This document shows, piece by piece, positions 51,643-60,311 of a stretch of DNA of 64,000 nucleotides. The notes below the pieces were generated by a model. That model had not been told where the DNA came from, searched no databases, and saw only the letters and a program-made list of their open reading frames with translations. The position numbers and the translations under genes are program-made. Position 1 is the first letter of the stretch, and every line of letters begins with the position of its first letter. The stretch lies in the NCBI GenBank assembly GCA_003611955.1, contig RAZE01000006.1:97117-161116 (forward strand), in the 5' to 3' direction. This DNA is from a bacterium 1XD8-76. Its GTDB lineage: Bacteria > Bacillota > Clostridia > Lachnospirales > Lachnospiraceae.

Positions 51643-54069
51643 TCACTCCGCCAGATAGATCGCCGACTTCTTCACAATCTCCTGCACCGCCTCCTTCGGC
51701 GTAATACTGCCTTCCAGGGCTCTTGGACCGATCTCATACACCGTTTCCGCAATCGTATCATCTCCTGTACTGATTCGGGAAACAGAAGATATCATACCCT
51801 TGAGCCTCTCAAACTCCTCCTCCGTTGGCCAGAGCAGTTCTATGCCAAAAACCTTTCCGTCCGGCGTACTTGTGCCGATAGAACCGGCTGCCCGTTCGCT
51901 TGCTCCTTCTACCATTCCAGCCCGCGGATTCTCTTTGAGTCCCTCAAAAGACGCCATATTCACCGGCAGACCGTCATACACATCGATATCCTGAAACTCC
52001 TTTCCAAACAAATATCGATAAAACTCCACCGCTGTCTCATTCTCCACAGAATTTGCCGAAATTCCGACAAGGCAGTCGCTCAGAAATCCATTGCTTACCT
52101 GTCCGTTCCAGACATCAAAGGCAAACCGATCCTCCTGCTCCGCAATGGTAGTCAGCATATCGTACTCAAAATCGACTCCCCGTACTCTTCCCACCGCAAA
52201 CTTCTGCATCTCCATCATAATACCTTCCGCACTGCCGCTCACATTACCGTAATATTGCCTGTACTCATTCTTCAGAGAACCGTAGCCGCCCTCTCTTACG
52301 CCGAGCTCCTCCTCCGGCACGCCGGAGACTTCCGCCTCCCAGATGCGCTTTGCCGCCGTAAGAAACTCCTCCAGCGCTTTTTCATCGATATTCCCTTCCT
52401 CATCCGTCCACGCCGCAGAACAGCTCAGACTCAGAATATACAAAAGCTGCTCCGGTGTTCTTGCGGCAAGCAGCGCGCCTTCCGGCTCCCCCTCCCGCAA
52501 TTCCTCCGCCAGCTTTGCAAGAGAGTCCATATCCTTTACCTTCCCCACATCTTCAGGCTCTCCTGCCATCAAAAGAAGCTGAATCCTGACAGGCAGCGCA
52601 TAGATCTTTCCGTCCTTTCGGCAGGCTTCTATGATATTCGGAAACAGCGCCGCATCGCCGCTCATCTCTTCCGTAATACCGCTCAGATCCGCCAAAATAC
52701 CTTTCTCCTCATAGGATGCTCTTGGCAGTCCGCCAAGCATCAGAATATCCGGTCCTTCTCCCGACATGATTTTTGTGTTCAGATTCCGAACCGCGTCCTC
52801 TCTTGTCACACCATCATCTCCCGACATGCCGATTTCATAGCGGATATACACATCCTGGTGGGCTTTCTGGAACATACTGACCGCCTGCCGCACCGCAGTG
52901 CTCTCCATAAGGCTGTATATCTTAAGCTGTTTGTCCGGCACAGTCGGCACATTGGGATCATAGGTGTACCGGTACAGATTCATCCCTGTATAGAGTACCA
53001 TAAACTCATTATCCGGCAATGTTTCCATACTCATCAGCATCAGACTGGGATCGCCAAAACTCGAAGACGCTCCGTCAATAATCTGCTCGATCGCTGCCCC
53101 GCCGATCACATGCCGATACAATCCGCCGTCAAATGCAAAATAGATCACATCATCCTGCTCTCCCGCCGTCATCACGACACTGTGCCCCACATCGGTACTT
53201 CCGATAGAAAGCCCCAGGTTCTGACCGATAAACTCCTGCAGTACCTCATCCGTATCCATCAGAATATCCTGTTCAATATCATACACGACAGCGCCGCCCC
53301 TCGTTGTGATGCCGACCATATATTTGTCCGTAAAGCAGGCAAAATCCACCGTGCCATCCACCGTAAAGAGTTCCTTTTTGCTCCCGTCCGCGGGATTGAT
53401 CCGGTAAACTTTCCCGCCGCCTGCAAGACCATAAAGCCTCTCTGAACCATCAAATACAAAACTTCTGATTTCCGTATCCGCCAGATCCAGCTCCGTCTTA
53501 TTACCTTCGGCATCAAAATAATAATATTTCCACTTAATTTCTTCCCTTTCCGCATCGGCGTTTTCTGCCCCCCCGTTTTCTGTTTCCGATGCATCATCCT
53601 GAGACGTTTCCTCTGCTTCCGACGACTCACTCTCACCATCACCCGTAAGAATGCCGGGCAAAGCCACCGCACCGTTCGGAGAAACAGCCATATTTGTCAT
53701 ATAGAGATTTTTCCCCACATCCTTCCATGGATTCCCGGCAGATTCCCATGTTTCTCCGCCGTCCGAAGAAATATATTTTCCCGCCTCTTTCTCCGCCAGC
53801 ATCAGATCGCCGCTTTCCAGTTTCTTTATATAAGGAACCGGATATTGTACCATCTCACTGATCTCTTCCGGCAGCGCCATCTCCCTTTCCAGATAACGCC
53901 CCATGCTTTTTTCTTCATTCTCTTCTTCCGCAGCAGCAGTATTCTTCTTTTCCTGCTTCGGCACCGCCGCAGTATCATCACTTTCGCTCTTGCTGCCGCA
54001 GCCAGCCAAAAAAGAAACTACCATAAATCCCGTGCAAAACAACGCCGTCCATTTTTTCATTTTTCTCAT
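51643..54069 (-). CDS. Lipoprotein: Asp-box beta-propeller fused to solute-binding domain (copy 2)
   Basis: 808-aa lipoprotein, lipobox FLAGC near residue 24, acidic linker, propeller-like region with Asp box SSDGGETW and blades such as KVYRINPADGSKKELF and GGLYRHVIGGAAIEQIIDGASSSFGDP, then a family-1 solute-binding domain (KIYSLMESTAVRQAVSMFQKAHQDVYIRYE ... LNTKIMSGEGPDIL) ending at YLAE and a stop. Very similar to copy 3. An acidic insert (about 150-195) is specific to this copy. It lies 32 bp after small lipoprotein B. No permease follows, so it may share the copy-1 permeases or act as a sensor. Confidence 0.82.
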   Translation of the reverse strand: MRKMKKWTALFCTGFMVVSFLAGCGSKSESDDTAAVPKQEKKNTAAAEEENEEKSMGRYLEREMALPEEISEMVQYPVPYIKKLESGDLMLAEKEAGKYISSDGGETWESAGNPWKDVGKNLYMTNMAVSPNGAVALPGILTGDGESESSEAEETSQDDASETENGGAENADAEREEIKWKYYYFDAEGNKTELDLADTEIRSFVFDGSERLYGLAGGGKVYRINPADGSKKELFTVDGTVDFACFTDKYMVGITTRGGAVVYDIEQDILMDTDEVLQEFIGQNLGLSIGSTDVGHSVVMTAGEQDDVIYFAFDGGLYRHVIGGAAIEQIIDGASSSFGDPSLMLMSMETLPDNEFMVLYTGMNLYRYTYDPNVPTVPDKQLKIYSLMESTAVRQAVSMFQKAHQDVYIRYEIGMSGDDGVTREDAVRNLNTKIMSGEGPDILMLGGLPRASYEEKGILADLSGITEEMSGDAALFPNIIEACRKDGKIYALPVRIQLLLMAGEPEDVGKVKDMDSLAKLAEELREGEPEGALLAARTPEQLLYILSLSCSAAWTDEEGNIDEKALEEFLTAAKRIWEAEVSGVPEEELGVREGGYGSLKNEYRQYYGNVSGSAEGIMMEMQKFAVGRVRGVDFEYDMLTTIAEQEDRFAFDVWNGQVSNGFLSDCLVGISANSVENETAVEFYRYLFGKEFQDIDVYDGLPVNMASFEGLKENPRAGMVEGASERAAGSIGTSTPDGKVFGIELLWPTEEEFERLKGMISSVSRISTGDDTIAETVYEIGPRALEGSITPKEAVQEIVKKSAIYLAE

Positions 54070-54101
54070 AGTCACCTCTATTTTAGTTCCGCATACTTTT
54101 T

Positions 54102-54659
54102 TTATTCCGAAACCACTTCCACAATCTTTACTTCCGTTGCAAAAAAGATATTTTCGCCGCTGTAGCTTCCTTTCAACTCCACCGTAAAGTTTTCCTTAAG
54201 GTCTGCCGCCGAGCCTTCTTTCTCCTCGGCATTTTCGCTGCCGCTTTGGACGGTGCGCTTGATAAAAGTTGTTTCATCGCTGTAGACTACGGTGACTTTG
54301 GTATCGTTTTCATCGGTACTGACCAGATCCATTCCGTCTACCTCTTCCACCACAAGTTTCGCTATAATAAACGTATCGTCACTGTCCGGCGGGACGTTCT
54401 CTATCATCCCCATCAATTCCGTCTCTCCCGATGAAGCATCGCCTGCATCGTCATTGGCTCCGATATCCTCTCCTTCCTCATCTTCCGCGTTCTCCGCATT
54501 TCCGCCTACCGTATTTTCCGTATCCGGCAGTTCCTCTCCCTCAGCGGATATATTTCCGTCATTTACATTTTCAGTTGTTTTTGTGCAGGCGGTAAGCACC
54601 CCCAACGCCAATATTGCCATAATACCTGTTATTGTCAGTTTCCTTATAAAATAATGCAT
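54102..54659 (-). CDS. Small acidic lipoprotein B
   Basis: 185-aa lipoprotein of unknown function: lipobox GVLTAC near residue 25, a long Asp/Glu/Asn-rich linker (about 30-80), then a compact C-terminal domain (about 80-185) with KVTVVYSDETTFIKR, EEKEGSAADLKENFTVELKGSYSGENIFFATEVKIVEV. The strand pattern resembles DUF5666-like beta domains, tentatively. It is a clear paralog of the 199-aa lipoprotein at 57164. AGGAGG precedes the ATG. Each of the two is followed by a propeller-binding-domain gene, suggesting functional pairs. Confidence 0.78.
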   Translation of the reverse strand: MHYFIRKLTITGIMAILALGVLTACTKTTENVNDGNISAEGEELPDTENTVGGNAENAEDEEGEDIGANDDAGDASSGETELMGMIENVPPDSDDTFIIAKLVVEEVDGMDLVSTDENDTKVTVVYSDETTFIKRTVQSGSENAEEKEGSAADLKENFTVELKGSYSGENIFFATEVKIVEVVSE

Positions 54660-54738
54660 TATCTTTTATCCTCCTGTTCATTCATTTTTCTTTTATCCGG
54701 TCTTTCGTACCGCTTCGACTTATGCCGGCACTTTGTAC

Positions 54739-57078
54739 TTACTCCGCCATATAGATTGCAGACTTCTCCACAATCTCCCGCACCGCTTCCTCCGGCGTAA
54801 TGATACCGTTCAGCGTATCCGGTCCGATCTCATATACCGCCTCCTCAACAGCGCCATCTCCCGTACTGATCCGGGTGACTGAGCCTGCCATCTCTTTCAG
54901 CCGCTGAAATTCCTCCTCCTTCGGCCATTTTACTTCAAGTTCAAAATAGCTTCCGTCATCGTTGCTCATGGCAAGCCCGCCCGCTAAGTCTTTATCTCCG
55001 CCGATGGCTCCTTCCCTCGGATTTTTTGCAAAAGAATCAAAGGAAGCCATATTCACAGGCAGCCCGCCGGAAAGATCCATATCCTGCAGATCCCTGCCAA
55101 ACAGGAACCTGTAAAACTCCACCGCCATTTCATTGTCCGCGGAAGACGCCGCAACGCCGGCCAGCCCGTCGGGAATAAAGCCTTTGCTTACCTGTCCGTT
55201 CCAGAATCCGAAGCCAAAATCATCTTCCGCCAGTTCTGTGATACTGGTCATAACATCATAATCAAAATCCACGCGGTATACCTTTCCTATCGCAAACTCC
55301 TGACCTCCTGTGGCAATACCGATTACATTGGTGGAAAGCACCGAACGATACCCGTCCTCTCCTATAAACCTGTCGCTGTAACTTACCCTTTCCCTCATCT
55401 GACCGGCATCCACACCGGATAATTCCGCCTGCCAGATTCTCTCAGCCGCCGCAAGAAATTCCTGAAGCGCCTTCTCGTCTATCATTCCTTTCTCATCCGT
55501 CCATGCCGCCGAGGATGTCAGCCCCAGCATATACAGGAGCTCCTCCTCAGACTTCATACCCAGAATTGCGCCCTCCGGGTTCTCCTCCCGTATTTCCTCC
55601 ACCGCATCCGCAAGCGTTTCGATATCCTTTATTTTTTCCACATATTTGTTACTCCCTGCCATCATCGGCAATTGTATTCTGATGGGCAGTCCATAAATTG
55701 CGCCCTCCTTCCGGCAGGCTTCCACCACATTCGGAAACAGTTCCTCCTCTCCGCTCATACCGTCCACCACGCCGCTCATATCCGCCAGAATCCCCTTTTC
55801 CTCATAGGACTCCCATGGCAGTCCGTCAAGCAGCAGAATATCCGGTCCTTCTCCCGACATAATTTTTGTATTCAGATTCCGTATCGCGTCCTCTCTTGTC
55901 ACACCGTCTATTCCTGACATGCCGATCTCGTAATGCACATACACATCCTGATGCATTTTCTGGAACAGGCTCACCGCCTGGCGCATGGAATAATTTTCAA
56001 CAAGACTGTACACCTTTACCTGTTTATCCGGCACTGCCGGCACATTCGGATCGTAAGTATACCGGTACAGCCTCACATCATTGTACAGCACTACAAACTC
56101 ATTGTCCGGCAGCATCACCATATCCATCAGTACCATGCTGGGATCACCGAATGAGGAAATGGTCCCGTCGATGATCTGCTCAATTGCCGTCCCGCCGATC
56201 ACATGCCGGTAAACGCCGCCGCTGAACGCAAAATAAATGATATCCTCCTGTTCTCCTCCGGCCGCCACCAGTTCATGTCCTCTTTCCATGCCACCCAGAG
56301 AATCGCCGAGATTTTCACTGACAAAATCCTGCAATGTTCTGTCTTCGGGGGCCGGCTTTTCCTGTTCCAAATCATAAATAACAACTTCTCCTCTGCTGGT
56401 AAACCCGACCATATACCGCTCCGTAAAACAGACAAAATCCATAAGCCCTTCCGTGTCGAACATCTCCCGTTTCGTCCCGACAGCCGGATCGATCCGGTAC
56501 ACTCTGCCCTGTCTGTCAAACGCATAGAGCCCGCCCTGTCTGTCAAACGCAAGCTTCCAGACTCTCGCATCGCCCGTCTCCGGGAAATCAAGTTCTGTCC
56601 CTCTGCCGTCCGCATCGAAATACACAGCCTTCCATGTCATCTCAGATGAATCCGAATCCTCTTCCTCGTTGTAAGGACTGTAGACCATCGCCACAGCCCC
56701 ATCCGGCGAGAGCGAAACGTCCGATATATAACCGCTTGAGATCATATCCTGCCAGGGACAGCCTGCATACTCCCACTTCCCGCCCATATCCGCCGAAACA
56801 TACCTGCCCGCCATCGGCTCCGCAAGCACAAGCTCCCTATCCCCGGATCCCTGCAGATAGGGAGCCGGATAATTTACCGCAGATTTTATTTCCTCCGGCA
56901 CTGTGATTTCACTTTCCAGATATCTCCCCATCCTTTTCTCCGCATTCTCCGAATCCGCCGCAGGATTTTCCGCCTTCGTATCCGGCACGGTCTGCCCGCC
57001 TGCGCCACAGCCTGCAAGCAGGAAAGCACTCATCATGCCTGCACAGGATAATGCCGCCCCTTTCCAGAATTTATTCAT
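54739..57078 (-). CDS. Lipoprotein: Asp-box beta-propeller fused to solute-binding domain (copy 3)
   Basis: 779-aa lipoprotein starting MNKFWKGAALSCAGMMSAFL with lipobox LLAGC (about residue 24). Propeller region with a degenerate Asp box (SADMGGKW) and blades GRVYRIDPAVGTKREMF and GGVYRHVIGGTAIEQIIDG; family-1 solute-binding domain from about residue 325, with LNTKIMSGEGPDILLLDGLP, ending at YMAE and TAA. GGAGAGCGAAT supports the start. It lies 85 bp after small lipoprotein A and 79 bp before small lipoprotein B, likely one transcript from the 57867 promoter. Confidence 0.82.
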   Translation of the reverse strand: MNKFWKGAALSCAGMMSAFLLAGCGAGGQTVPDTKAENPAADSENAEKRMGRYLESEITVPEEIKSAVNYPAPYLQGSGDRELVLAEPMAGRYVSADMGGKWEYAGCPWQDMISSGYISDVSLSPDGAVAMVYSPYNEEEDSDSSEMTWKAVYFDADGRGTELDFPETGDARVWKLAFDRQGGLYAFDRQGRVYRIDPAVGTKREMFDTEGLMDFVCFTERYMVGFTSRGEVVIYDLEQEKPAPEDRTLQDFVSENLGDSLGGMERGHELVAAGGEQEDIIYFAFSGGVYRHVIGGTAIEQIIDGTISSFGDPSMVLMDMVMLPDNEFVVLYNDVRLYRYTYDPNVPAVPDKQVKVYSLVENYSMRQAVSLFQKMHQDVYVHYEIGMSGIDGVTREDAIRNLNTKIMSGEGPDILLLDGLPWESYEEKGILADMSGVVDGMSGEEELFPNVVEACRKEGAIYGLPIRIQLPMMAGSNKYVEKIKDIETLADAVEEIREENPEGAILGMKSEEELLYMLGLTSSAAWTDEKGMIDEKALQEFLAAAERIWQAELSGVDAGQMRERVSYSDRFIGEDGYRSVLSTNVIGIATGGQEFAIGKVYRVDFDYDVMTSITELAEDDFGFGFWNGQVSKGFIPDGLAGVAASSADNEMAVEFYRFLFGRDLQDMDLSGGLPVNMASFDSFAKNPREGAIGGDKDLAGGLAMSNDDGSYFELEVKWPKEEEFQRLKEMAGSVTRISTGDGAVEEAVYEIGPDTLNGIITPEEAVREIVEKSAIYMAE

Positions 57079-57163
57079 ATTCGCTCTCCATTTCTGTATC
57101 ATTTTAAAAATTAAATCATTTTTTAATATATTTTTTGCAGAATTTATATAATAACATGCGCTA

Positions 57164-57763
57164 TCACAGTATCACTTCCACCACTTTGATGGCCGTGGCA
57201 TGGAATACATCCCCCTCATAGCTTCCCCACATCTCCGCTGTAAAGCCTTTTTGCAGATCTGCCGCCGAGCCTTCCTTCTCCTCATGATTTGCACCGCCGT
57301 CCCAGATCTTCTGTTTTTCAAATACGGTATTTTCATCATAGACGACCGTGATCTTCGCAGATTCCGTCTCCGCTCCGGGCGCTCCCATAATCATAATACC
57401 GCTTCCATCATCAAATGTCTCCGTATAGATCTCCGTTACCGTAAACTGCCCCTCTCCGACCTCGTAAATATCACCGAGAAGGTCTCCTTCCTCGTCCGGA
57501 ATATGCCCCTCTTTGTTATCCGTATCTTCCGTCCCCGGATTTTCTTCGTTCGCAGACTTTCCTTCCGACGGTTCTCCGTCCGCACCATCTCCCGCTGGTA
57601 CTTCCCCATTCTCCAAAGCATCCGCCCCCGGCAGATCTTCCGCCTCCACTGCAAATCCTGAATCTGCCTCCGCATTCTCACCGTTTTTCGTACAGCCGGT
57701 AAGTCCTGTTCCCATCATCATAATAATACCTGTTATGATCCATTTTTTTCTTATGTACTTCAT
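57164..57763 (-). CDS. Small acidic lipoprotein A
   Basis: 199-aa lipoprotein: lipobox TGLTGC near residue 24, acidic linker (about 28-95), C-terminal beta domain with AKITVVYDENTVFEKQ and HEEKEGSAADLQKGFTAEMWGSYEGDVFHATAIKVVEV. It matches small lipoprotein B over the last ~70 residues. AGGAGG precedes the ATG. First gene of the unit driven by a response-regulator-box promoter; its ~97-nt leader holds an AAAAGTCA/TGACTTTT hairpin. Possible extracytoplasmic accessory or signal protein; function not known. Confidence 0.78.
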   Translation of the reverse strand: MKYIRKKWIITGIIMMMGTGLTGCTKNGENAEADSGFAVEAEDLPGADALENGEVPAGDGADGEPSEGKSANEENPGTEDTDNKEGHIPDEEGDLLGDIYEVGEGQFTVTEIYTETFDDGSGIMIMGAPGAETESAKITVVYDENTVFEKQKIWDGGANHEEKEGSAADLQKGFTAEMWGSYEGDVFHATAIKVVEVIL

Positions 57764-57866
57764 TTTTTGTCCTCCTGATTTTTACCATGCATACTTATTT
57801 TTCAAAAGTCAGGGCCCATATTTGACTTTTTGTGAAGCAGAGCCCCCTTTCGGACTCTACATCAGC

Positions 57867-57900
57867 ATCATAGCAGACTATCCTCTAAGTTTTCTCTAAG
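57867..57900 (-). promoter_or_regulatory. Response-regulator box and promoter of the small-lipoprotein operon
   Basis: On the minus strand CTTAGAG-N4-CTTAGAG (11-bp period), then 10 bp, then TATGAT. A weaker third copy (TTAGAA, 57904-57909) lies further upstream. Same geometry as at 50066 and 58270. Confidence 0.78.
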
Positions 57901-57957
57901 CATTTCTAATTTTCCCATCCAAATATCTTTCCCAATTCCAATCTCCCTTTTCAGTAC

Positions 57958-57987
57958 AAAAAAAGAGCCGGAAAAAACCGACTCTTT
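57958..57987 (-). terminator. Terminator of the deleted permease gene
   Basis: AAAGAGTCGG / CCGGCTCTTT stem (one T-G pair), loop of six Ts, then seven Ts on the minus strand. It follows the permease remnant at 58040. Confidence 0.8.
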
Positions 57988-58039
57988 GCATCTTACCATA
58001 ATATTTTATCAAAACTCCTGATAGCCCTTCTCACCTTCC

Positions 58040-58192
58040 CTACTTCCCGCCCTTTTTGTAGGGCAGTCCGGAAGATCTCGGTTCCCTGGAGCTCCTGGAG
58101 GTGAAGGCAAGTACGACAAGCGTTACAACATAGGGCACGATCTTATAAAAACAGGTCGGAATCTGCGTGGCATTTCTCACCGACCAGATCAT
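58040..58192 (-). pseudogene. C-terminal remnant of a nucleoside/BMP-type ABC permease
   Basis: The last ~50 codons read IPTCFYKIVPYVVTLVVLAF, then TSRSSREPRSSGLPYKKGGK and a stop. This is the typical end of permeases of the BmpC/NupQ (nucleoside) ABC type. No start or upstream portion is present, although the terminator is preserved. It is a deletion scar between the lipoprotein cluster and the two-component genes. The rest of the 57764-58333 gap holds promoters and hairpins only. Confidence 0.65.
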
Positions 58193-58269
58193 TCAGCGAA
58201 TCCTGCGCAGACATCCCTGACTTTCCGTGCAGTGAAGGCTCCTTTTAACAGCGCCGGACAAAATTATTT

Positions 58270-58303
58270 TTTAGAGGTTTTTTAAAGACTTTTCTGCTAT
58301 ACT
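58270..58303 (+). promoter_or_regulatory. Response-regulator box and promoter of the two-component operon
   Basis: TTTAGAG-N4-TTTAAAG (11-bp period), 10 bp, TATACT, with a leader of about 24 nt before the regulator gene. Suggests autoregulation. Confidence 0.75.
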
Positions 58304-58333
58304 ATTTTCATAATTAAAAAAAAGAGGCACAAT

Positions 58334-59008
58334 ATGAGAATACTTCTGGTAGAAGATGACGAAAAACTGAAAAACTCCCTCGCTTTCCAGCTCCGGCAGG
58401 AAGGCTTTATCGTTGATACCTGTTCCGATGGCGAGGAAGCCCTTTACTATATTGAACAGAATATCCACGATCTGATTTTGCTAGACCGGATGCTACCCTA
58501 CTTAAGCGGCACCGATGTTCTTTCCAAAATGCGGGGCGGCAACAACCAAACACCTGTTATTTTAATCACCGCTCTCGGTACCCTGGATGACAAGGTCAAA
58601 GGGCTCGACCTGGGAGCCGATGATTATCTGGTAAAACCCTTTGCCTTTGAGGAATTGACGGCAAGAATCCGATGTATCACCCGCCGTCCCCGCAAAATGG
58701 AACTGACGGGACAGCTTGCCTTCGGAGATATTGTGTACCGCCTGGAGGACAATATGCTGACCGGCATATCCGGCGCCTGCAGCATGTCCCGGCGGGAAGG
58801 AGACCTCCTGGAAGTTTTTTTAAGAAACCCGGGAGCACCCCTCTCCCGCACCCTGCTCCTCACAAAAGTCTGGGGGCCTGAGAGCGATGTGGAGGACGGT
58901 AATCTGGATAATTACATCCACTTTTTAAGAAGACGCTTAAAAACCGTAGGCAGCCGCGTCTTAATCCGCACGATCCGCGGCATCGGCTACCAGATAGAAG
59001 ATCAATAA
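58334..59008 (+). CDS. OmpR/PhoB-family response regulator
   Basis: 224-aa regulator. The receiver domain has acidic residues EDD (7-9), phospho-acceptor Asp51 (LILLDRMLP), Thr79 and Lys101 (LVKPF). The C-terminal winged helix includes SRREGDLLEVFLRNPGAPLSRTLLLTKVWG and the recognition part DNYIHFLRRRLKTVGSRVLIRTIRGIGYQI. AGAGG precedes the ATG. It sits 14 bp before the kinase gene. Boxes with PhoB-like geometry at its own promoter and at two lipoprotein promoters make it their likely activator. Confidence 0.95.
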   Translation: MRILLVEDDEKLKNSLAFQLRQEGFIVDTCSDGEEALYYIEQNIHDLILLDRMLPYLSGTDVLSKMRGGNNQTPVILITALGTLDDKVKGLDLGADDYLVKPFAFEELTARIRCITRRPRKMELTGQLAFGDIVYRLEDNMLTGISGACSMSRREGDLLEVFLRNPGAPLSRTLLLTKVWGPESDVEDGNLDNYIHFLRRRLKTVGSRVLIRTIRGIGYQIEDQ

Positions 59009-59022
59009 ATTCAAAATACATT

Positions 59023-60300
59023 ATGTTTCAGAAAGTACACTTACGCCTCGCTGTCCTCTGTGGCAGCATCACAGCCTTCATCCTGCTCGTTATGTCCCTG
59101 GGCTATCTCTATATCTCGGAACAGGGTTTAAAAACGAGCAGTTTTTCCTCCTTCCAAAACGATATGAACACCCTGATCGCCAACCTGGAGCATCAGAGCG
59201 TCATCACCCACGAATGGCTCACCAAAATGGAAGGCAGCGGAAAGTATCTGATCCATATCTCCGACAATGGCGTTCCTTTTTTATTTAACGAGAGGGAAAC
59301 AGAGGAAGAAAAGCAGCTTTTTCAGGAGGCATGGGAGACCTGGGAGCACAGCCCTGTGGAAATCGCTCCCGCAGCCTTTTCCGAAATCTATCACACGGAA
59401 TTTCTCTTTTCCCCGAAAGGAAGTCGGGGGAAAGACTACTATGCCTGCGCCGCCGTGGCGGAAAAAAACAGCGGTTCCCTGCAGGTTATGATCCTATCGC
59501 CCCTCGATACCCTGAACGCCCAGATCAGGCGGCAGCGTTTTTTATTCTTTGCCCTTGACATCCTCGCCGTTCTTGCCCTGTCCTTTTTTGCCTGGCATTT
59601 TACAAGGCGAATCCTGAAACCCTTAGAAGAAAATCAGAAAAGGCAGGCACAGTTTATCGCTTCCGCCTCCCACGAACTGCGCACGCCTTTAGCAGTGATC
59701 CTCTCCTGCGCCTCCGCTTCTCAAAAAGCGGACGGTACACAGCGGACACATTTTCTGGAAGCCATGCAGTCCGAAGGAATGCGGATGTCCAAACTGATCG
59801 ACGATATGCTCCTTTTAACCTCCGCCGACAATAAAGGCTGGAGTATTAAAATGGCATCCGTGGAACCGGATACGCTGCTTCTCAATCTCTACGAAGCCTT
59901 TCAGCCGGTTGCCGCGGAAAAAAATATTGCGCTCTCCATCACCCTGCCGGAGGAAACTACCCCCGCCATCTCCGGTGATAAAGAACGCATCACACAAGTT
60001 CTCTCTATTCTGCTGCACAACGCACTCAGCTATACGCCCTCCGGCGGAGCCGTGCGCCTGATCCTTACCTGTCATGGAAAAAATATTTTATTTTCTGTGG
60101 AAGACAACGGTCCCGGCATTCCGGATACCGAAAAAGAACAGATTTTTGAACGCTTCTACCGCAGCGACAAATCCCGCAGCAAAAAGGGACATTTCGGACT
60201 CGGCCTCTGCATTGCCGCCGAGATCGTCCGCGCCCACCACGGCCAGATCCATGTCAAGGATACGCCCGGCGGCGGAAGCACCTTTTCCGTCACACTGTAA
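59023..60300 (+). CDS. Sensor histidine kinase
   Basis: 425-aa membrane kinase: TM1 about 9-30, extracytoplasmic sensor of about 140 residues with no recognised fold, TM2 about 173-192, then dimerisation/phospho-acceptor FIASASHELRTPLAV (His217), N-box LLHNALSYTPSGG, G1 VEDNGPGIP, F-box IFERFYRS and G2 HFGLGLCIAAEIV. No clear ribosome binding site, so translation is probably coupled to the regulator. No HAMP domain is obvious. Partner of the preceding regulator; ligand unknown, possibly via the lipoproteins. Confidence 0.94.
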   Translation: MFQKVHLRLAVLCGSITAFILLVMSLGYLYISEQGLKTSSFSSFQNDMNTLIANLEHQSVITHEWLTKMEGSGKYLIHISDNGVPFLFNERETEEEKQLFQEAWETWEHSPVEIAPAAFSEIYHTEFLFSPKGSRGKDYYACAAVAEKNSGSLQVMILSPLDTLNAQIRRQRFLFFALDILAVLALSFFAWHFTRRILKPLEENQKRQAQFIASASHELRTPLAVILSCASASQKADGTQRTHFLEAMQSEGMRMSKLIDDMLLLTSADNKGWSIKMASVEPDTLLLNLYEAFQPVAAEKNIALSITLPEETTPAISGDKERITQVLSILLHNALSYTPSGGAVRLILTCHGKNILFSVEDNGPGIPDTEKEQIFERFYRSDKSRSKKGHFGLGLCIAAEIVRAHHGQIHVKDTPGGGSTFSVTL

Positions 60301-60311
60301 GCACGCTCTTC

